From: Motiliproteus sp. MSK22-1
GTDB lineage: Bacteria; Pseudomonadota; Gammaproteobacteria; Pseudomonadales; Balneatricaceae
NCBI RefSeq assembly: GCF_001968815.1
Contig: NZ_MIEQ01000025.1
Location: 1-64,000, forward strand
DNA: 64,000 nucleotides
Direction of reading: 5' to 3'
Numbering within the stretch: position 1 is the stretch's first letter; each line of letters starts with the position of its first letter. Below the pieces are notes generated by a model. It was not told the DNA's origin. It made no database searches and saw only the letters and a list, made by a program, of their open reading frames with translations. Shown here piece by piece: positions 48,054 to 57,526 of this stretch. The position numbers and the translations under genes were made by a program.

Positions 48054-50168
48054 GTGCAGCACCAACCCCAAGGAGTAATACGATTAGTATCAGCCGTTTC
48101 ACCAAAACAGATCTTCGGATCACTTACCCGATGGAGGCATAAGCCGCTCCAGCAAGGGTTGCTGATCATACTGGGGCTCATACAACCCTGTATTGGCAGC
48201 AGTGCCCTAGCTAAAACATCAGAGGTCAAAGCATCGGTATCCAGTCTGTCAGAGATAGCCCCTGCAGCTCCAAAACCTGATTTCAATACAACGGCAATCT
48301 CTCCTCAGAAGCTACGTCAATTGCGATCCGATTATAAAAAGGCCCGTAAAGCGATCACAACAAGAAACACTAAGCAACTGCAAATCCTCATGCCCGCTCT
48401 GGTGGACTATCCACTATATCCCTATTTACATTACTCTCAGATAACATCCGACTTATCCAAGCTGAATCAAAAAAACTACAACGATTTTATGGAAAGCTAC
48501 AAAGATACGCCACTACCGAGCAGGCTCGAATCCAAGTGGCTGTCTTATCTGGCCAAAAGAAAACGCTGGAATAATTTTTTAGACAACTATCCCGCCAACA
48601 CCTCATCGACCAGTCGGCAGTGCCAGCGACTCTGGGCATTGCATCAAACAGGTAAGAAAAAACTTGCATACTCTCAGGTACTCCCCCTCTGGAAAGTTGG
48701 CCGCTCCCAACCAAAGAGTTGCGACAAGATTTTTCGTAACTGGATAAAAGCAGGGCATTTGAAAGAACAGGATGCATGGCAACGTTTTTGGTTAGTGCTG
48801 GAGAATGGAAACCGCTCTCTAGCCCGTTATGTTGGTGACCTGATCAAGGACTCAGCCCACCGCCGCATGGTTACCACCGCAATCAACTTGCATAAAGATC
48901 CGGTAAAGCTTGCAAAGCTGAAACTACCATCAAAAACACCTGGTTATACCCAGCTGGTTGTTACATCGTTGAAGCGTCTTGTCTGGAAGGACCCGGAGCA
49001 AGCACTTCAGTTATGGCAAAAACTGGAACCGACACTCACCCTTAACACCGAACAAAAATTAAAGCTGAGGCAAAGACTGGGATTATCAATGCTGAAAAAA
49101 TACCACCCCCGCAGCGGATACTGGTTGAAGCAGCTGGACCCCAAAATTGAAGACCCCAAGCTAATAGAATGGGGACTGAGGTTCCATCTCAGTAATCAGG
49201 ACTGGGAGGCAGTAGAAAAGCTGATTGCCCAGCTTTCTCCTGAAGATAAAGACAAGGGGCGATGGCGCTATTGGCTCGGACGCGCCATGGAAAGCAATGG
49301 CAGCAAACCAAAAGCCATTGGCATTTTTACTGAGCTATCCAGAGAACGGAGTTTCTATGGGTTTCTGGCTGCAGATAGGATAGGACAGACCTACAGCCTC
49401 AACAACAGCTCTCAACCTGTTGATCAGAAAGTCATTTCACAGCTATCAAAGTTACCAGCACTGAATCGTGCCAGAGAGCTATTTCATCATGACCAATTAC
49501 TTGACGCCCGAAGAGAATGGTGGAAATTATCTCGCCAGTTCAGCGCTGATCAGCATATTCAGTCTGCACACATTGCGCGACGCTGGGGATGGTACACACA
49601 GGCGATAAGGGCCACAATATACGCCAGACACTGGGATGACCTTCGACTGCGATTCCCAGCACCGTACAGCCAGAGCATCTCAACAAACGCACAACGATTT
49701 TCTATCGACATCCCATGGATTTTTGCTGTTACACGTCAAGAGAGTGCATTTGCAGCTGACGTACGTTCTCCTGCTGGAGCAGTTGGGCTGATGCAGCTGA
49801 TGCCCGCAACAGCAAAACAAACAGCGAAATCAATTAACCTTCGTTACAAAGGCTCTCATCAGCTCAAAAACCCAAGCACCAATATTCAGCTCGGCAGTGC
49901 GTACCTGTCCAAGATGCTGGAACGACATCAGGGAAACCGTGTTCACGCAACAGCAGCGTATAATGCGGGACCGCATCGGGTAAAGGGATGGCTGGAAAAA
50001 AGAGGGGCACTACCCGTTGACTTATGGATAGAAAGCATTCCCTTTGATGAAACCCGGCAATACGTCCAGAATGTATTGAGCTATTCAGTAATATACAGTG
50101 ACCTGCTGGGGCAGCCAAAGCAATTCCTTACGCCAGTTGAGGCCAGTAAATTACCGCCGATAAACTAA
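48054..50168 (+). CDS. slt: Soluble lytic murein transglycosylase
   Basis: Periplasmic enzyme that cleaves peptidoglycan glycan strands to 1,6-anhydromuropeptides. About 704 aa: a hydrophobic export signal near residues 33-50 (LLIILGLIQPCIG), a large helical superhelix domain, and a C-terminal SLT domain. The catalytic Glu is in FAVTRQESAFAADV, followed by AGAVGLMQLMPATA and ATAAYNAGPHRVKGWL. I start at the GTG at 48054 because GGAGG lies exactly seven bases before it; a TTG is immediately upstream and another at 48021 has no ribosome site. The 292-bp gap before it is AT-rich and carries AGAGTCTTA twice (47901, 47966). Confidence 0.93.
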   Translation: MQHQPQGVIRLVSAVSPKQIFGSLTRWRHKPLQQGLLIILGLIQPCIGSSALAKTSEVKASVSSLSEIAPAAPKPDFNTTAISPQKLRQLRSDYKKARKAITTRNTKQLQILMPALVDYPLYPYLHYSQITSDLSKLNQKNYNDFMESYKDTPLPSRLESKWLSYLAKRKRWNNFLDNYPANTSSTSRQCQRLWALHQTGKKKLAYSQVLPLWKVGRSQPKSCDKIFRNWIKAGHLKEQDAWQRFWLVLENGNRSLARYVGDLIKDSAHRRMVTTAINLHKDPVKLAKLKLPSKTPGYTQLVVTSLKRLVWKDPEQALQLWQKLEPTLTLNTEQKLKLRQRLGLSMLKKYHPRSGYWLKQLDPKIEDPKLIEWGLRFHLSNQDWEAVEKLIAQLSPEDKDKGRWRYWLGRAMESNGSKPKAIGIFTELSRERSFYGFLAADRIGQTYSLNNSSQPVDQKVISQLSKLPALNRARELFHHDQLLDARREWWKLSRQFSADQHIQSAHIARRWGWYTQAIRATIYARHWDDLRLRFPAPYSQSISTNAQRFSIDIPWIFAVTRQESAFAADVRSPAGAVGLMQLMPATAKQTAKSINLRYKGSHQLKNPSTNIQLGSAYLSKMLERHQGNRVHATAAYNAGPHRVKGWLEKRGALPVDLWIESIPFDETRQYVQNVLSYSVIYSDLLGQPKQFLTPVEASKLPPIN

Positions 50169-50207
50169 CGCCAGGCACGGCCCATAGCCGCTTTGCTGTT
50201 AATCGTT

Positions 50208-50238
50208 ATCAGGCTAGCGAACCATTCGCCAGCCTGAT
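50208..50238. terminator. Strong stem-loop between slt and cheV
   Basis: ATCAGGCT (50208-50215) pairs with AGCCTGAT (50231-50238); after one mismatch the stem continues with GCGAA/TTCGC around a CCA loop. It lies 40 nt past slt and about 110 nt past the convergent cheV stop. Probably a shared terminator, though without a T run. Confidence 0.6.
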
Positions 50239-50346
50239 CAAATCACAGCAACGCAAAAACAGGCAGATATACCTGAGATCTGACAACAGCTGATGCTAAC
50301 TAGCGGTTGATATTGACGTAAAGGTTATTTGGCGCGAAGAGAATGG

Positions 50347-51282
50347 TTAACCAACAGCATACAAGTCACTGATACGCTCCAGTACTTTTTCAGCAAGTCG
50401 ATCTGATTCGAATTTTGGCAAGAAATCATTGCAGCCCACCTTTTGCACCATCGCTTTATTAAATGTACCTGACAGCGACGTGTGCAGAACGATATAAAGG
50501 TTCTTCAGATCTGGATCATTACGAATTTCAGTCGTGAGGCGATAACCATCCATTTCGGGCATTTCTGCATCTGTTATAACCATCACGAACTTTTGCGTGA
50601 CATCTCCGAGAGACGCAAACGCCTTTAACTGCTCAAGGGCGTCAGTACCATTAACTGCCTCAGTAATCCTTACTCCAAGGTGTGATAACGTGATTCGCAC
50701 TTGATCCCGCGCTGTCTGAGAATCATCCACTACCAATATCTCTTTTCCTTCGGCCAGCTTGTGCAGATCTTGTTTCATCACATCCTCAGACACTTCAGTA
50801 GAGAATGGCGTAATTTCTGCCAGTACTTTTTCCACGTCGACTATCTCGACAAGGCTGTTATCCTGCAGTCGTGTAATTGCAGTCAGGTAATGTGCTCGTC
50901 CAGCTGTCGCAGGTGGTGGCATCACATCACTCCAGTCCAGGTTGACGATCCGCTCTACATCACTAACAAGAAAGCCTTGTACGCTGCCGTTATATTCAGC
51001 AACAATCATATGAGACGCATCGGTGACAACGGTTGCTGGCATCCCAATTGCGGCGCTCAGATCAATGACCGGCACGGTTAATCCACGCATATTAGCGACG
51101 CCGCAAATATATGGATTAGATTGAGGAAGAGCATTAAGCCGTGGCAGCTTAAGTACCTCTTTGACCTTAAAAACATTGATGGCAAAAAGCTGGTTTCTTC
51201 CGAGTCTAAACAATAAAAGCTCGAAACGATTCTGACCTACGAGCCTTGTTCTCTGATCAACCGAGTCTAATAATCCACTCAT
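50347..51282 (-). CDS. Chemotaxis coupling protein CheV
   Basis: CheW-receiver fusion of about 311 aa that couples chemoreceptors to CheA and tunes their output. The CheW domain (about residues 15-155) contains the FRLGRNQLFAINVFKVKEVL and NMRGLTVPVIDLSAAIG signatures. The receiver (about 180-305) has the acidic pair in VVDDS, the phospho-acceptor Asp in ITDAEMPEMDG, then HTSL and the lysine of LPKFES, so it should be phosphorylatable. I start at the ATG at 51282 (MSGLLDSVDQRT), the CheV N-terminus; a GTG at 51294 is also in frame. No other chemotaxis gene is in the window. Confidence 0.93.
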   Translation of the reverse strand: MSGLLDSVDQRTRLVGQNRFELLLFRLGRNQLFAINVFKVKEVLKLPRLNALPQSNPYICGVANMRGLTVPVIDLSAAIGMPATVVTDASHMIVAEYNGSVQGFLVSDVERIVNLDWSDVMPPPATAGRAHYLTAITRLQDNSLVEIVDVEKVLAEITPFSTEVSEDVMKQDLHKLAEGKEILVVDDSQTARDQVRITLSHLGVRITEAVNGTDALEQLKAFASLGDVTQKFVMVITDAEMPEMDGYRLTTEIRNDPDLKNLYIVLHTSLSGTFNKAMVQKVGCNDFLPKFESDRLAEKVLERISDLYAVG

Positions 51283-51404
51283 TTCGATCTTCACCTTAAT
51301 TCTGAGCTATTAAGCTGTTCAGCTATATATAAAAAACCGCATCTCCTGATAGCATAACCTGTATTGCAGTTATTGCGTAATTTTCAAAACAGGATCAACC
51401 CAAA

Positions 51405-52205
51405 ATGTCTGAAATTTGTTCTTATTTAACTGATATTGCTGCCAACCTTACAGATAAATCATTTGCCAAAGACATTGATGCAGTTATAGACCGGGCAATG
51501 GCCGCAGGAGTCAAAAACTTAATTGTCACAGGTACTGACCTGGAAAGCAGCGAGCAAGCAGTCGAACTTTCGTCACGCCATCCTGGTCATTTATTCTCAA
51601 CAGCAGGGGTCCACCCTCATTATGCCAAAGATTGTAACAGCAACACACTGTCCCACATCAAAGCCTTGCTGCAACATCCTTCCGTTAAAGCAATAGGAGA
51701 AACAGGCCTGGATTTCAATCGAAACCTTTCTCCAGCACAACAACAAGAACAGGTTTTCGCGCAACAGCTGGAAATGGCCTGTGAGATGAACATCCCCATT
51801 TTCATGCATGAGCGGGAGGCACACAATCGGTTCTATGAAATAGTAAGACACTACCGGGATGAGTTAAGTCATGGCGTTCTTCATTGTTTCACCGGAACCA
51901 AAAAGGAGCTTTTTGCTTGTCTCGATCTCGATCTGCACATCGGAATTACCGGATGGATATGCGATGAACGCCGTGGTCAACACCTACTGCCGCTACTTAA
52001 AGAGATCCCTTTAGACCGATTAATGCTTGAAACCGATGCTCCCTATTTACTTCCCAGAAACCTTTCGCCAAAACCAAAATCACGTCGAAATGAGCCCGCC
52101 TACCTGACACACATCTGCCAACAGGTTGCCCAGCAAATCGATATCAGTCCTGAATTGCTGGCCCAGAAAACTACAGCCACAGCAAAAACCTTTTTCGGAA
52201 TTTAA
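51405..52205 (+). CDS. tatD: TatD family metal-dependent DNase
   Basis: Amidohydrolase-fold nuclease of 266 aa; E. coli TatD has 3'-5' exonuclease activity and takes part in DNA repair and apoptosis-like degradation. The metal-binding Asp is in LTDIAANL (the usual HxH is replaced by DIA, as in TatD proper), followed by AGVHPH, the glutamate of IGETGLDFNRN, the histidines in PIFMHERE and HCFTGT, and the aspartate in LMLETDAPYL. A 5-bp hairpin GCCTT/AAGGC follows the stop directly (52206-52219). The start is ATG at 52205's upstream end, 51405. Confidence 0.92.
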   Translation: MSEICSYLTDIAANLTDKSFAKDIDAVIDRAMAAGVKNLIVTGTDLESSEQAVELSSRHPGHLFSTAGVHPHYAKDCNSNTLSHIKALLQHPSVKAIGETGLDFNRNLSPAQQQEQVFAQQLEMACEMNIPIFMHEREAHNRFYEIVRHYRDELSHGVLHCFTGTKKELFACLDLDLHIGITGWICDERRGQHLLPLLKEIPLDRLMLETDAPYLLPRNLSPKPKSRRNEPAYLTHICQQVAQQIDISPELLAQKTTATAKTFFGI

Positions 52206-52303
52206 GCCTTCGACAAGGCGCCATGAATAAGATTGAGGGAGATTTTAAGTTTCTAATCGCCTATAAAAAGGCCATCAGCGGCTACAGAATTGACACAGGG
52301 GAA

Positions 52304-52555
52304 TCAACAACGGCTCAGACCATCAACAAACTGTTGAAATTGCTCGTAATCAAAAGGCCAGCCAAGCTCAGCACCACCTTTTTTATCAGCCACCACAGGT
52401 ATCCTAATCCCGTACTGGTCGACCAGAGATTCAGAATCACTGATTTCTACCAGCTCAACTTGAAATTCAGTTGTTTTTTGAGAACTCAGGATCAATTGCA
52501 AGGCTATTTCACAGAGATGACATCCTGTCGTGGTATAAAGTAACAATTGTTCCAT
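52304..52555 (-). CDS. Glutaredoxin-like DUF836 protein
   Basis: An 83-aa thioredoxin-fold protein: MEQLLLYTTTGCHLCEIALQ carries the CxxC redox pair (Cys12, Cys15), and YGIRIPVVADKKGGAELGWPFD holds the cis-proline typical of the fold. Members of this DUF836 family have glutaredoxin-like sequence but poorly known partners. I start at the ATG at 52555; the longer frame reading upstream to 52678 adds 41 hydrophobic residues without a good start. It is divergent from the class I phaC gene and convergent with tatD. Confidence 0.88.
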   Translation of the reverse strand: MEQLLLYTTTGCHLCEIALQLILSSQKTTEFQVELVEISDSESLVDQYGIRIPVVADKKGGAELGWPFDYEQFQQFVDGLSRC

Positions 52556-52717
52556 TTTTAAGGCCAACTTTGTCAACCAACTTGTAATGATGAGCGTTAG
52601 ATACCAAAGGATTACTACTATATACAGGGGTTGGTATATAATGTGTCGCAGTTTGGCCCCTATAAATGGCTGCGTCAACGCCTATTTTTCTTACCAGACC
52701 ACACAGAGACTCTGTAT

Positions 52718-54445
52718 ATGGATAGCAAGAACACAACCAACAGCGCTCAGGATTTCTTAACTGCTATGAACACCGAAGCACACAAGGTAATGGAAATGTT
52801 CGGTGGCAAAGCAGGAGAAGAGTACCTGGATAATCTTAACAGCGCCTGGTCTCAACTGCTTAACCGTCCCCATGATCCCCAAGGCTGGGTGGATGCAATT
52901 TCTGAATATCAAAAAACTCAAATGCAGTTTTGGTCCGGATTACTGACGGGCAATACGAATGCTGCAACACAACCCGCTCCCGGTGACCGCCGCTTTAGTA
53001 GTGATGAATGGAGTGAAAGCCCTGTATTCAACTACATCAAGGAATCTTACCTGATCGCCTCTAAAATGCTGAATAAACTGGCGACCAGCGCTAATCTCGA
53101 TGAAAAAAGCCAACAGAAGCTCGAGTTCTATACTCAGCAATATATAGATGCAATGTCTCCAACCAACTTTGCAGCAACAAACCCTGAAGTAATCCAACAG
53201 GCAATAGACTCAAAAGGTCAAAGTCTCATTGATGGCTTGCAAAACCTAATTGGTGACATAGACAAAGGCAGCATCAGTATGACTGATGAAGAGGCCTTTA
53301 CTCTAGGTGAGAATATCGCCACAACTGAAGGCTCGGTCATATTCCAGAATGAAATAATGCAGCTGATTCAGTACAAGCCTACCACTGAAAAAGTAGCCGA
53401 AAGACCTCTGCTCATCATCCCGCCCTGCATTAACAAGTTTTACATTCTGGATTTACAGCCCCACAATTCATTTGTCAAACATGCCGTAGAACAGGGTAAT
53501 ACTGTCTTCCTGATATCCTGGATAAATGCCAGCGCCGAAGACGGACATTTATCTTGGGACGATTACGTGGACAAGGGGGTTTTCACAGCGCTTGAAACCG
53601 CCAAATCTATTACCGGCTCGGATCGTGTAAATGCCGTCGCCTGGTGTGTAGGTGGCACTATATTGGCCTCAGCATTGGCAGTGATGGCCGCCAGAAAAGA
53701 CAATACCGTTTCTTCTGCCACCTTCCTTACTACACTAACAGACTTTTCAGAGCCTGGTGATCTAGGCGTTTTCATTGATGAGGAGCAGGTTGGCAAGCTG
53801 GTTGAACAGGTTAAATCTGAAGGCATCCTTAGCGGTAAAAACCTGTCTACAACCTTTAACATGCTGCGTTCAAATGATCTGATCTGGTCCTATGTGGTCA
53901 ACAACTATCTGAAAGGACAGGCCCCTGCCCCCTTCGATATTCTTTACTGGAACAGCGATCCAACAAACCTGCCCGGTGATATGTATTGCTACTATATGAC
54001 CAATATGTACCTGGAAAACAATCTGGTTAAACCCGACGCACTGACGATCTGTGGTGAGAAAATAGACCTCAGGAGAATAAAAACACCTTGCTACATGCTT
54101 TCATGCATCGAAGACCACATTGCTCCTTGGGAGTCGACCTTTGCCGCCACTGAGCTATTTAGCAACGTTGAGTTTATTCTGGGTGCCAGCGGTCATATCG
54201 CAGGGGTAATCAACCCAGCTTCAAAGAACCGTCGCAACTTCCAAATTGATGGAGAACTAGGTAAAGGCACGGCTCATTGGTTGGAAACCTCTAAAAAGGT
54301 TGATGGAAGCTGGTGGAACCACTGGACTCCCTGGTTAAAGAAACGTGCAGGTAAAATGGTTAAAGCCACCGAAAAGCTCGGCTCTAAAACTTATTCCCCC
54401 CTTGAGGCGGCCCCGGGAAGCTTTGTTAAAAAGCGTATAAACTAA
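52718..54445 (+). CDS. phaC: Class I PHA synthase
   Basis: Single-subunit poly(3-hydroxyalkanoate) synthase of about 575 aa. The variable N-terminal domain (about 1-200) leads to the alpha/beta hydrolase core: IPPCINKFYILDLQPHNSFV, the lipase-like box AWCVGG with nucleophile Cys310, Asp466 in CIEDHIAPW and His493 in GASGHIAGV. The length and WNSDPTNLPGDMYCYYM segment mark it as the class I (Cupriavidus type) group, distinct from the class III pair at 20.9-23.0 kb. I start at the ATG at 52718; in-frame starts upstream from 52631 lie in the promoter region. No phaA, phaB or phasin gene is adjacent. Confidence 0.93.
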   Translation: MDSKNTTNSAQDFLTAMNTEAHKVMEMFGGKAGEEYLDNLNSAWSQLLNRPHDPQGWVDAISEYQKTQMQFWSGLLTGNTNAATQPAPGDRRFSSDEWSESPVFNYIKESYLIASKMLNKLATSANLDEKSQQKLEFYTQQYIDAMSPTNFAATNPEVIQQAIDSKGQSLIDGLQNLIGDIDKGSISMTDEEAFTLGENIATTEGSVIFQNEIMQLIQYKPTTEKVAERPLLIIPPCINKFYILDLQPHNSFVKHAVEQGNTVFLISWINASAEDGHLSWDDYVDKGVFTALETAKSITGSDRVNAVAWCVGGTILASALAVMAARKDNTVSSATFLTTLTDFSEPGDLGVFIDEEQVGKLVEQVKSEGILSGKNLSTTFNMLRSNDLIWSYVVNNYLKGQAPAPFDILYWNSDPTNLPGDMYCYYMTNMYLENNLVKPDALTICGEKIDLRRIKTPCYMLSCIEDHIAPWESTFAATELFSNVEFILGASGHIAGVINPASKNRRNFQIDGELGKGTAHWLETSKKVDGSWWNHWTPWLKKRAGKMVKATEKLGSKTYSPLEAAPGSFVKKRIN

Positions 54446-54485
54446 CAAACTTATGTAACGTTTATATGTTGTAACCTTAAACTTT

Positions 54486-54517
54486 CAATTGAAGGGGACT
54501 CAACTCCCCTTCAATTG
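54486..54517. terminator. Perfect 13-bp stem-loop after class I phaC
   Basis: CAATTGAAGGGGA (54486-54498) and TCCCCTTCAATTG (54505-54517) pair without mismatch around CTCAAC, 40 nt past the phaC stop. The rest of the 325-bp gap to the MATE gene (54446-54770) shows no gene I can support. No T tract follows, so it may terminate weakly or protect the phaC mRNA 3' end. Confidence 0.6.
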
Positions 54518-54770
54518 TCTGAGGTACCGGCTCCTCTAATGCCAGAGGCCGAAGGGACTTGTTCAGAGGTTCCTTAATATCAGATCCAGACTGCACGAAC
54601 GATATCAGATAAGCTAAAGCGGGACAGTTGACCTTCCCACCAGCCTTTTTCCTTCTGAATAAACAAGCACTACGGAAGGACTGTTTTATTTCTGAGATTA
54701 TCCTCTGATTTTTGCACTCCTCAAACAGGTTGAATTCAACAATAATCACCACTAGCAGCAAGAAACCATA

Positions 54771-56156
54771 TTGAATCAGTCATTACAGGCCATACCACCC
54801 TCTTCCAGGCAGTTTTGGAACGAAACCTTAGCCATATTCAAACTAGGGTTTCCCATCATCGCCACTCAAATGGCACAAGCAGCCATGGGTTTTACTGATA
54901 CCGTAATGGCAGGACGCTATGGTGATAATGACTTAGCGGCAATAGCGATGGGCTCCAGTCTATGGATGCCGGTAATGCTGTCACTTACAGGTGTTCTGCT
55001 GGCGACTACACCTTTGATAGCCCAGGCTTTTGGTGGGAACAATTTCAACCGGATAAAGCAGGTTATTCAGCAATCAACCTGGCTTGCACTGGTTCTGGGC
55101 ATACTGGCCGGAACGCTTCTTTGGCATGCTGAACCGGTATTTCACCTCGCGTCGGTCGATGCCGCTGTGACCGTCATCAGTGTAGACTACCTTCAGGCAC
55201 TTGCCTGGGGTCTTCCTGCGACCGCTTTATATCAGGTCTTGCGAAGCTCTAATGAGGCTTTTCACCGAACTCAACCGATTATGGTAATTAGCTTTATCGC
55301 CCTAGCCTGTAATATTCCTCTTAACTATCTACTTATTTACGGTGCTGCGGGTCTTCCCGAGCTAGGCGGCGCGGGTTGCGGCTGGGCCACCTCTATCGTC
55401 ATGTGGATACAGTTTTTGATTTTGCTGTTTTACAGCCTTAAAAGCCGATCTTTCAAGAAAATACGATTCTGGGCTGATTGGTCCAGACCAGCTTACAGAC
55501 AACAGACTGAAATTCTACGACTCGGGATTCCCATTGGAATATCGTTATTTATCGAAGTCAGCATGTTTACGATAATCGCCTTGTTTCTGGCTCCGTTAGG
55601 ACCACAGATCGTAGCAGGACACCAAATCACAATCTCCTTTTCCAGTTTATTATTTATGATTCCGCTCAGTCTGGCCATGGCTCTCACCATCCGCACAGGC
55701 TATGCTCTTGGTAAAGGACAACCGGAGCAGGCCCGCTTCATCTGTAAAACAGGGCTAATCCTCGCCATACTTATTGCTTCCGCAACTTCTCTCGTCATCT
55801 TTTTATTTGCAAATACAATATCAACCCTGTACACGGAAAGTTACGAGATACAAACCATCGCTACAAAATTACTTGTTTTGGCAGCAATTTTTCAATTTTC
55901 GGACGCACTACAGGTCACGTCAGCAGGGGCATTAAGAGGATATAAGGATACTAAAATCCCCATGTTTGCCGTATTTTTTGCTAGCTGGCTGGTTGGCTTA
56001 CCGCTAGGCTACAGCCTGGGCCTGACTGAGTTTTTGGGCACCCCACAGGGTCCAGAGGGCTTTTGGATAGGCCTGATTGCTGGACTGACAGCAGCTGCTC
56101 TGCTCTTGGTGGCTCGACTACACTCTGTAACCCGCAAATATATCTCAGATGAGTAA
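54771..56156 (+). CDS. MATE family multidrug efflux protein, NorM type
   Basis: A 461-aa inner-membrane antiporter with about 12 transmembrane segments in two homologous halves. The NorM signatures are present: AQAAMGFTDTVMAGRYG near residue 35 and GIPIGISLFIEVSMFTIIALF near residue 245, each at the start of a six-helix half. NorM pumps export cationic drugs in exchange for Na+ or H+; the real substrate here is unknown. The start is a TTG at 54771 with only a weak ribosome site; the first in-frame ATG would be 33 codons later, inside helix 1, so the TTG is the better choice. Confidence 0.9.
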   Translation: MNQSLQAIPPSSRQFWNETLAIFKLGFPIIATQMAQAAMGFTDTVMAGRYGDNDLAAIAMGSSLWMPVMLSLTGVLLATTPLIAQAFGGNNFNRIKQVIQQSTWLALVLGILAGTLLWHAEPVFHLASVDAAVTVISVDYLQALAWGLPATALYQVLRSSNEAFHRTQPIMVISFIALACNIPLNYLLIYGAAGLPELGGAGCGWATSIVMWIQFLILLFYSLKSRSFKKIRFWADWSRPAYRQQTEILRLGIPIGISLFIEVSMFTIIALFLAPLGPQIVAGHQITISFSSLLFMIPLSLAMALTIRTGYALGKGQPEQARFICKTGLILAILIASATSLVIFLFANTISTLYTESYEIQTIATKLLVLAAIFQFSDALQVTSAGALRGYKDTKIPMFAVFFASWLVGLPLGYSLGLTEFLGTPQGPEGFWIGLIAGLTAAALLLVARLHSVTRKYISDE

Positions 56157-56328
56157 GTCATACCTATACTGGTTTTCAGAATAACTATACTTGTGTTAGC
56201 TCCCCCGAGACTTGAGATAGCTGCTCAGAGAAAACATCTCAACCTCATTGAACAAACCCATTCACACGAGGGCCTCATCACCGCACCTAAGCACAAAGTG
56301 ACCGACCAACACTGGAGGCCATATCACC

Positions 56329-57426
56329 ATGCCCAAGCAACTCTTCCTGCATTCAGTCAGACTCATTCTATTGTCAGCCTGGGTGTTACTATATGGCTGC
56401 GATCAAAACAGCCCGGAAGCGATGCTCGAAGATTATCTGGTACGAGTCAGTAACAGCATTGACCAGGAATATCAGCCAGCCTCTCCATACGCAGGATTAA
56501 TTCCTCTTCCGCCGCGACGCGAACGCAGAATACCGACAACCGAGCTTCGCAGTGGATTACTGGAAACGCTTGGGTTTTCAAACTGCAACCTACTGCCACT
56601 GATTGCCAAGCGGAACAGCTCACTGGGCAAGGTCATGAAACCCTCAGTACTCATGCGCTATGAACTCGATTTCTTTGAACGATTACATCCATGTTATGAG
56701 CGCTACCGTGCTTCGAGGACATCAATAGATTTAGATTTTTTTCGTCTACTCGAAGAAGTACACCAAGTGAAATCTGACAACCTGGAAGCTGTCGTCTGGA
56801 ACGGTATATTTACCAGCGAGGCAATGGAAAAAAATTTCTCTCTTTCCCAAGATCCGCTTCCCGTTACCGGGAATCCAGGATTTGGCGACAGCTTACGGGC
56901 ATTACAACAATTTGATAAGGTCGTCGAAAGTGTTAGTGAATACCGGAACAACAATCATATAAAGCTACCCAACAAACTAGAAGACCTCGAACAGCACTAC
57001 TTTGCCATCTACAGTAGCGAATATGGAAGCCAGTTAATTAAATCCCTGGCGTTACTCTCCTATTATCTCAACCTGACAGCAAATGTTCTGGAACAACGAA
57101 TGGAACGACGCCCCCTTTGTTTCAACCAAACCCCCACGGAGAGTGCCAAAATACTCAAAAACGTTTTTATAAAATATTACTCTAAGGATGTACAACCCTA
57201 CATGGCTCTTGTCCAAAAACAGGGCTCAGAGTGGCTAAAATATATAAACAAACTGATAAATTCCAACCGATTTAGGTTACCTGTCAGCGTTCAGCACTAC
57301 CAAACACGTATGTTAGCGATGGATGCTCCGGAAGGGCTTTGGTCCAGCTATCAACGGTCAATAAAACGCCACACACAAGCCTGGCAAAAACTCCTGACCG
57401 AATGCGGGCTTATGCCTGGTGTTTAG
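56329..57426 (+). CDS. DUF3080 family lipoprotein
   Basis: A 365-aa predicted lipoprotein. The signal peptide (about residues 1-22) ends in the lipobox LLYGC, so Cys24 would be lipidated; the next residues are DQNSPE, with Asp at +2, which favours retention in the inner membrane. The mature part is helical and contains the DUF3080 segments (RRERRIPTTELRSGLLETLGFSNC, then VMKPSVLMRYELDFFERLHPCYE). Function unknown. GGAGG precedes the ATG at a good distance. It is convergent with the LOG-family gene. Confidence 0.9.
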   Translation: MPKQLFLHSVRLILLSAWVLLYGCDQNSPEAMLEDYLVRVSNSIDQEYQPASPYAGLIPLPPRRERRIPTTELRSGLLETLGFSNCNLLPLIAKRNSSLGKVMKPSVLMRYELDFFERLHPCYERYRASRTSIDLDFFRLLEEVHQVKSDNLEAVVWNGIFTSEAMEKNFSLSQDPLPVTGNPGFGDSLRALQQFDKVVESVSEYRNNNHIKLPNKLEDLEQHYFAIYSSEYGSQLIKSLALLSYYLNLTANVLEQRMERRPLCFNQTPTESAKILKNVFIKYYSKDVQPYMALVQKQGSEWLKYINKLINSNRFRLPVSVQHYQTRMLAMDAPEGLWSSYQRSIKRHTQAWQKLLTECGLMPGV

Positions 57427-57526
57427 GGCAATGAATCTGCTGCTACAGAATGTTGAGGAGAGGTAAAGCTAATTACAGAAAAGAAGCTATCAACAAAAAA
57501 ACGCCTTTGACTCGTTCTGAGCAGTT

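Noticed and set aside
52631-52717. Upstream extension of the class I phaC frame by 29 codons
   Set aside because: The extra residues overlap the divergent promoter region, have no ribosome site, and do not resemble PhaC N-termini.
54477-54761. A 94-codon minus-strand frame between phaC and the MATE gene
   Set aside because: Its end is made from the perfect hairpin at 54486-54517, and nothing in the sequence resembles a known fold. Treated as chance.
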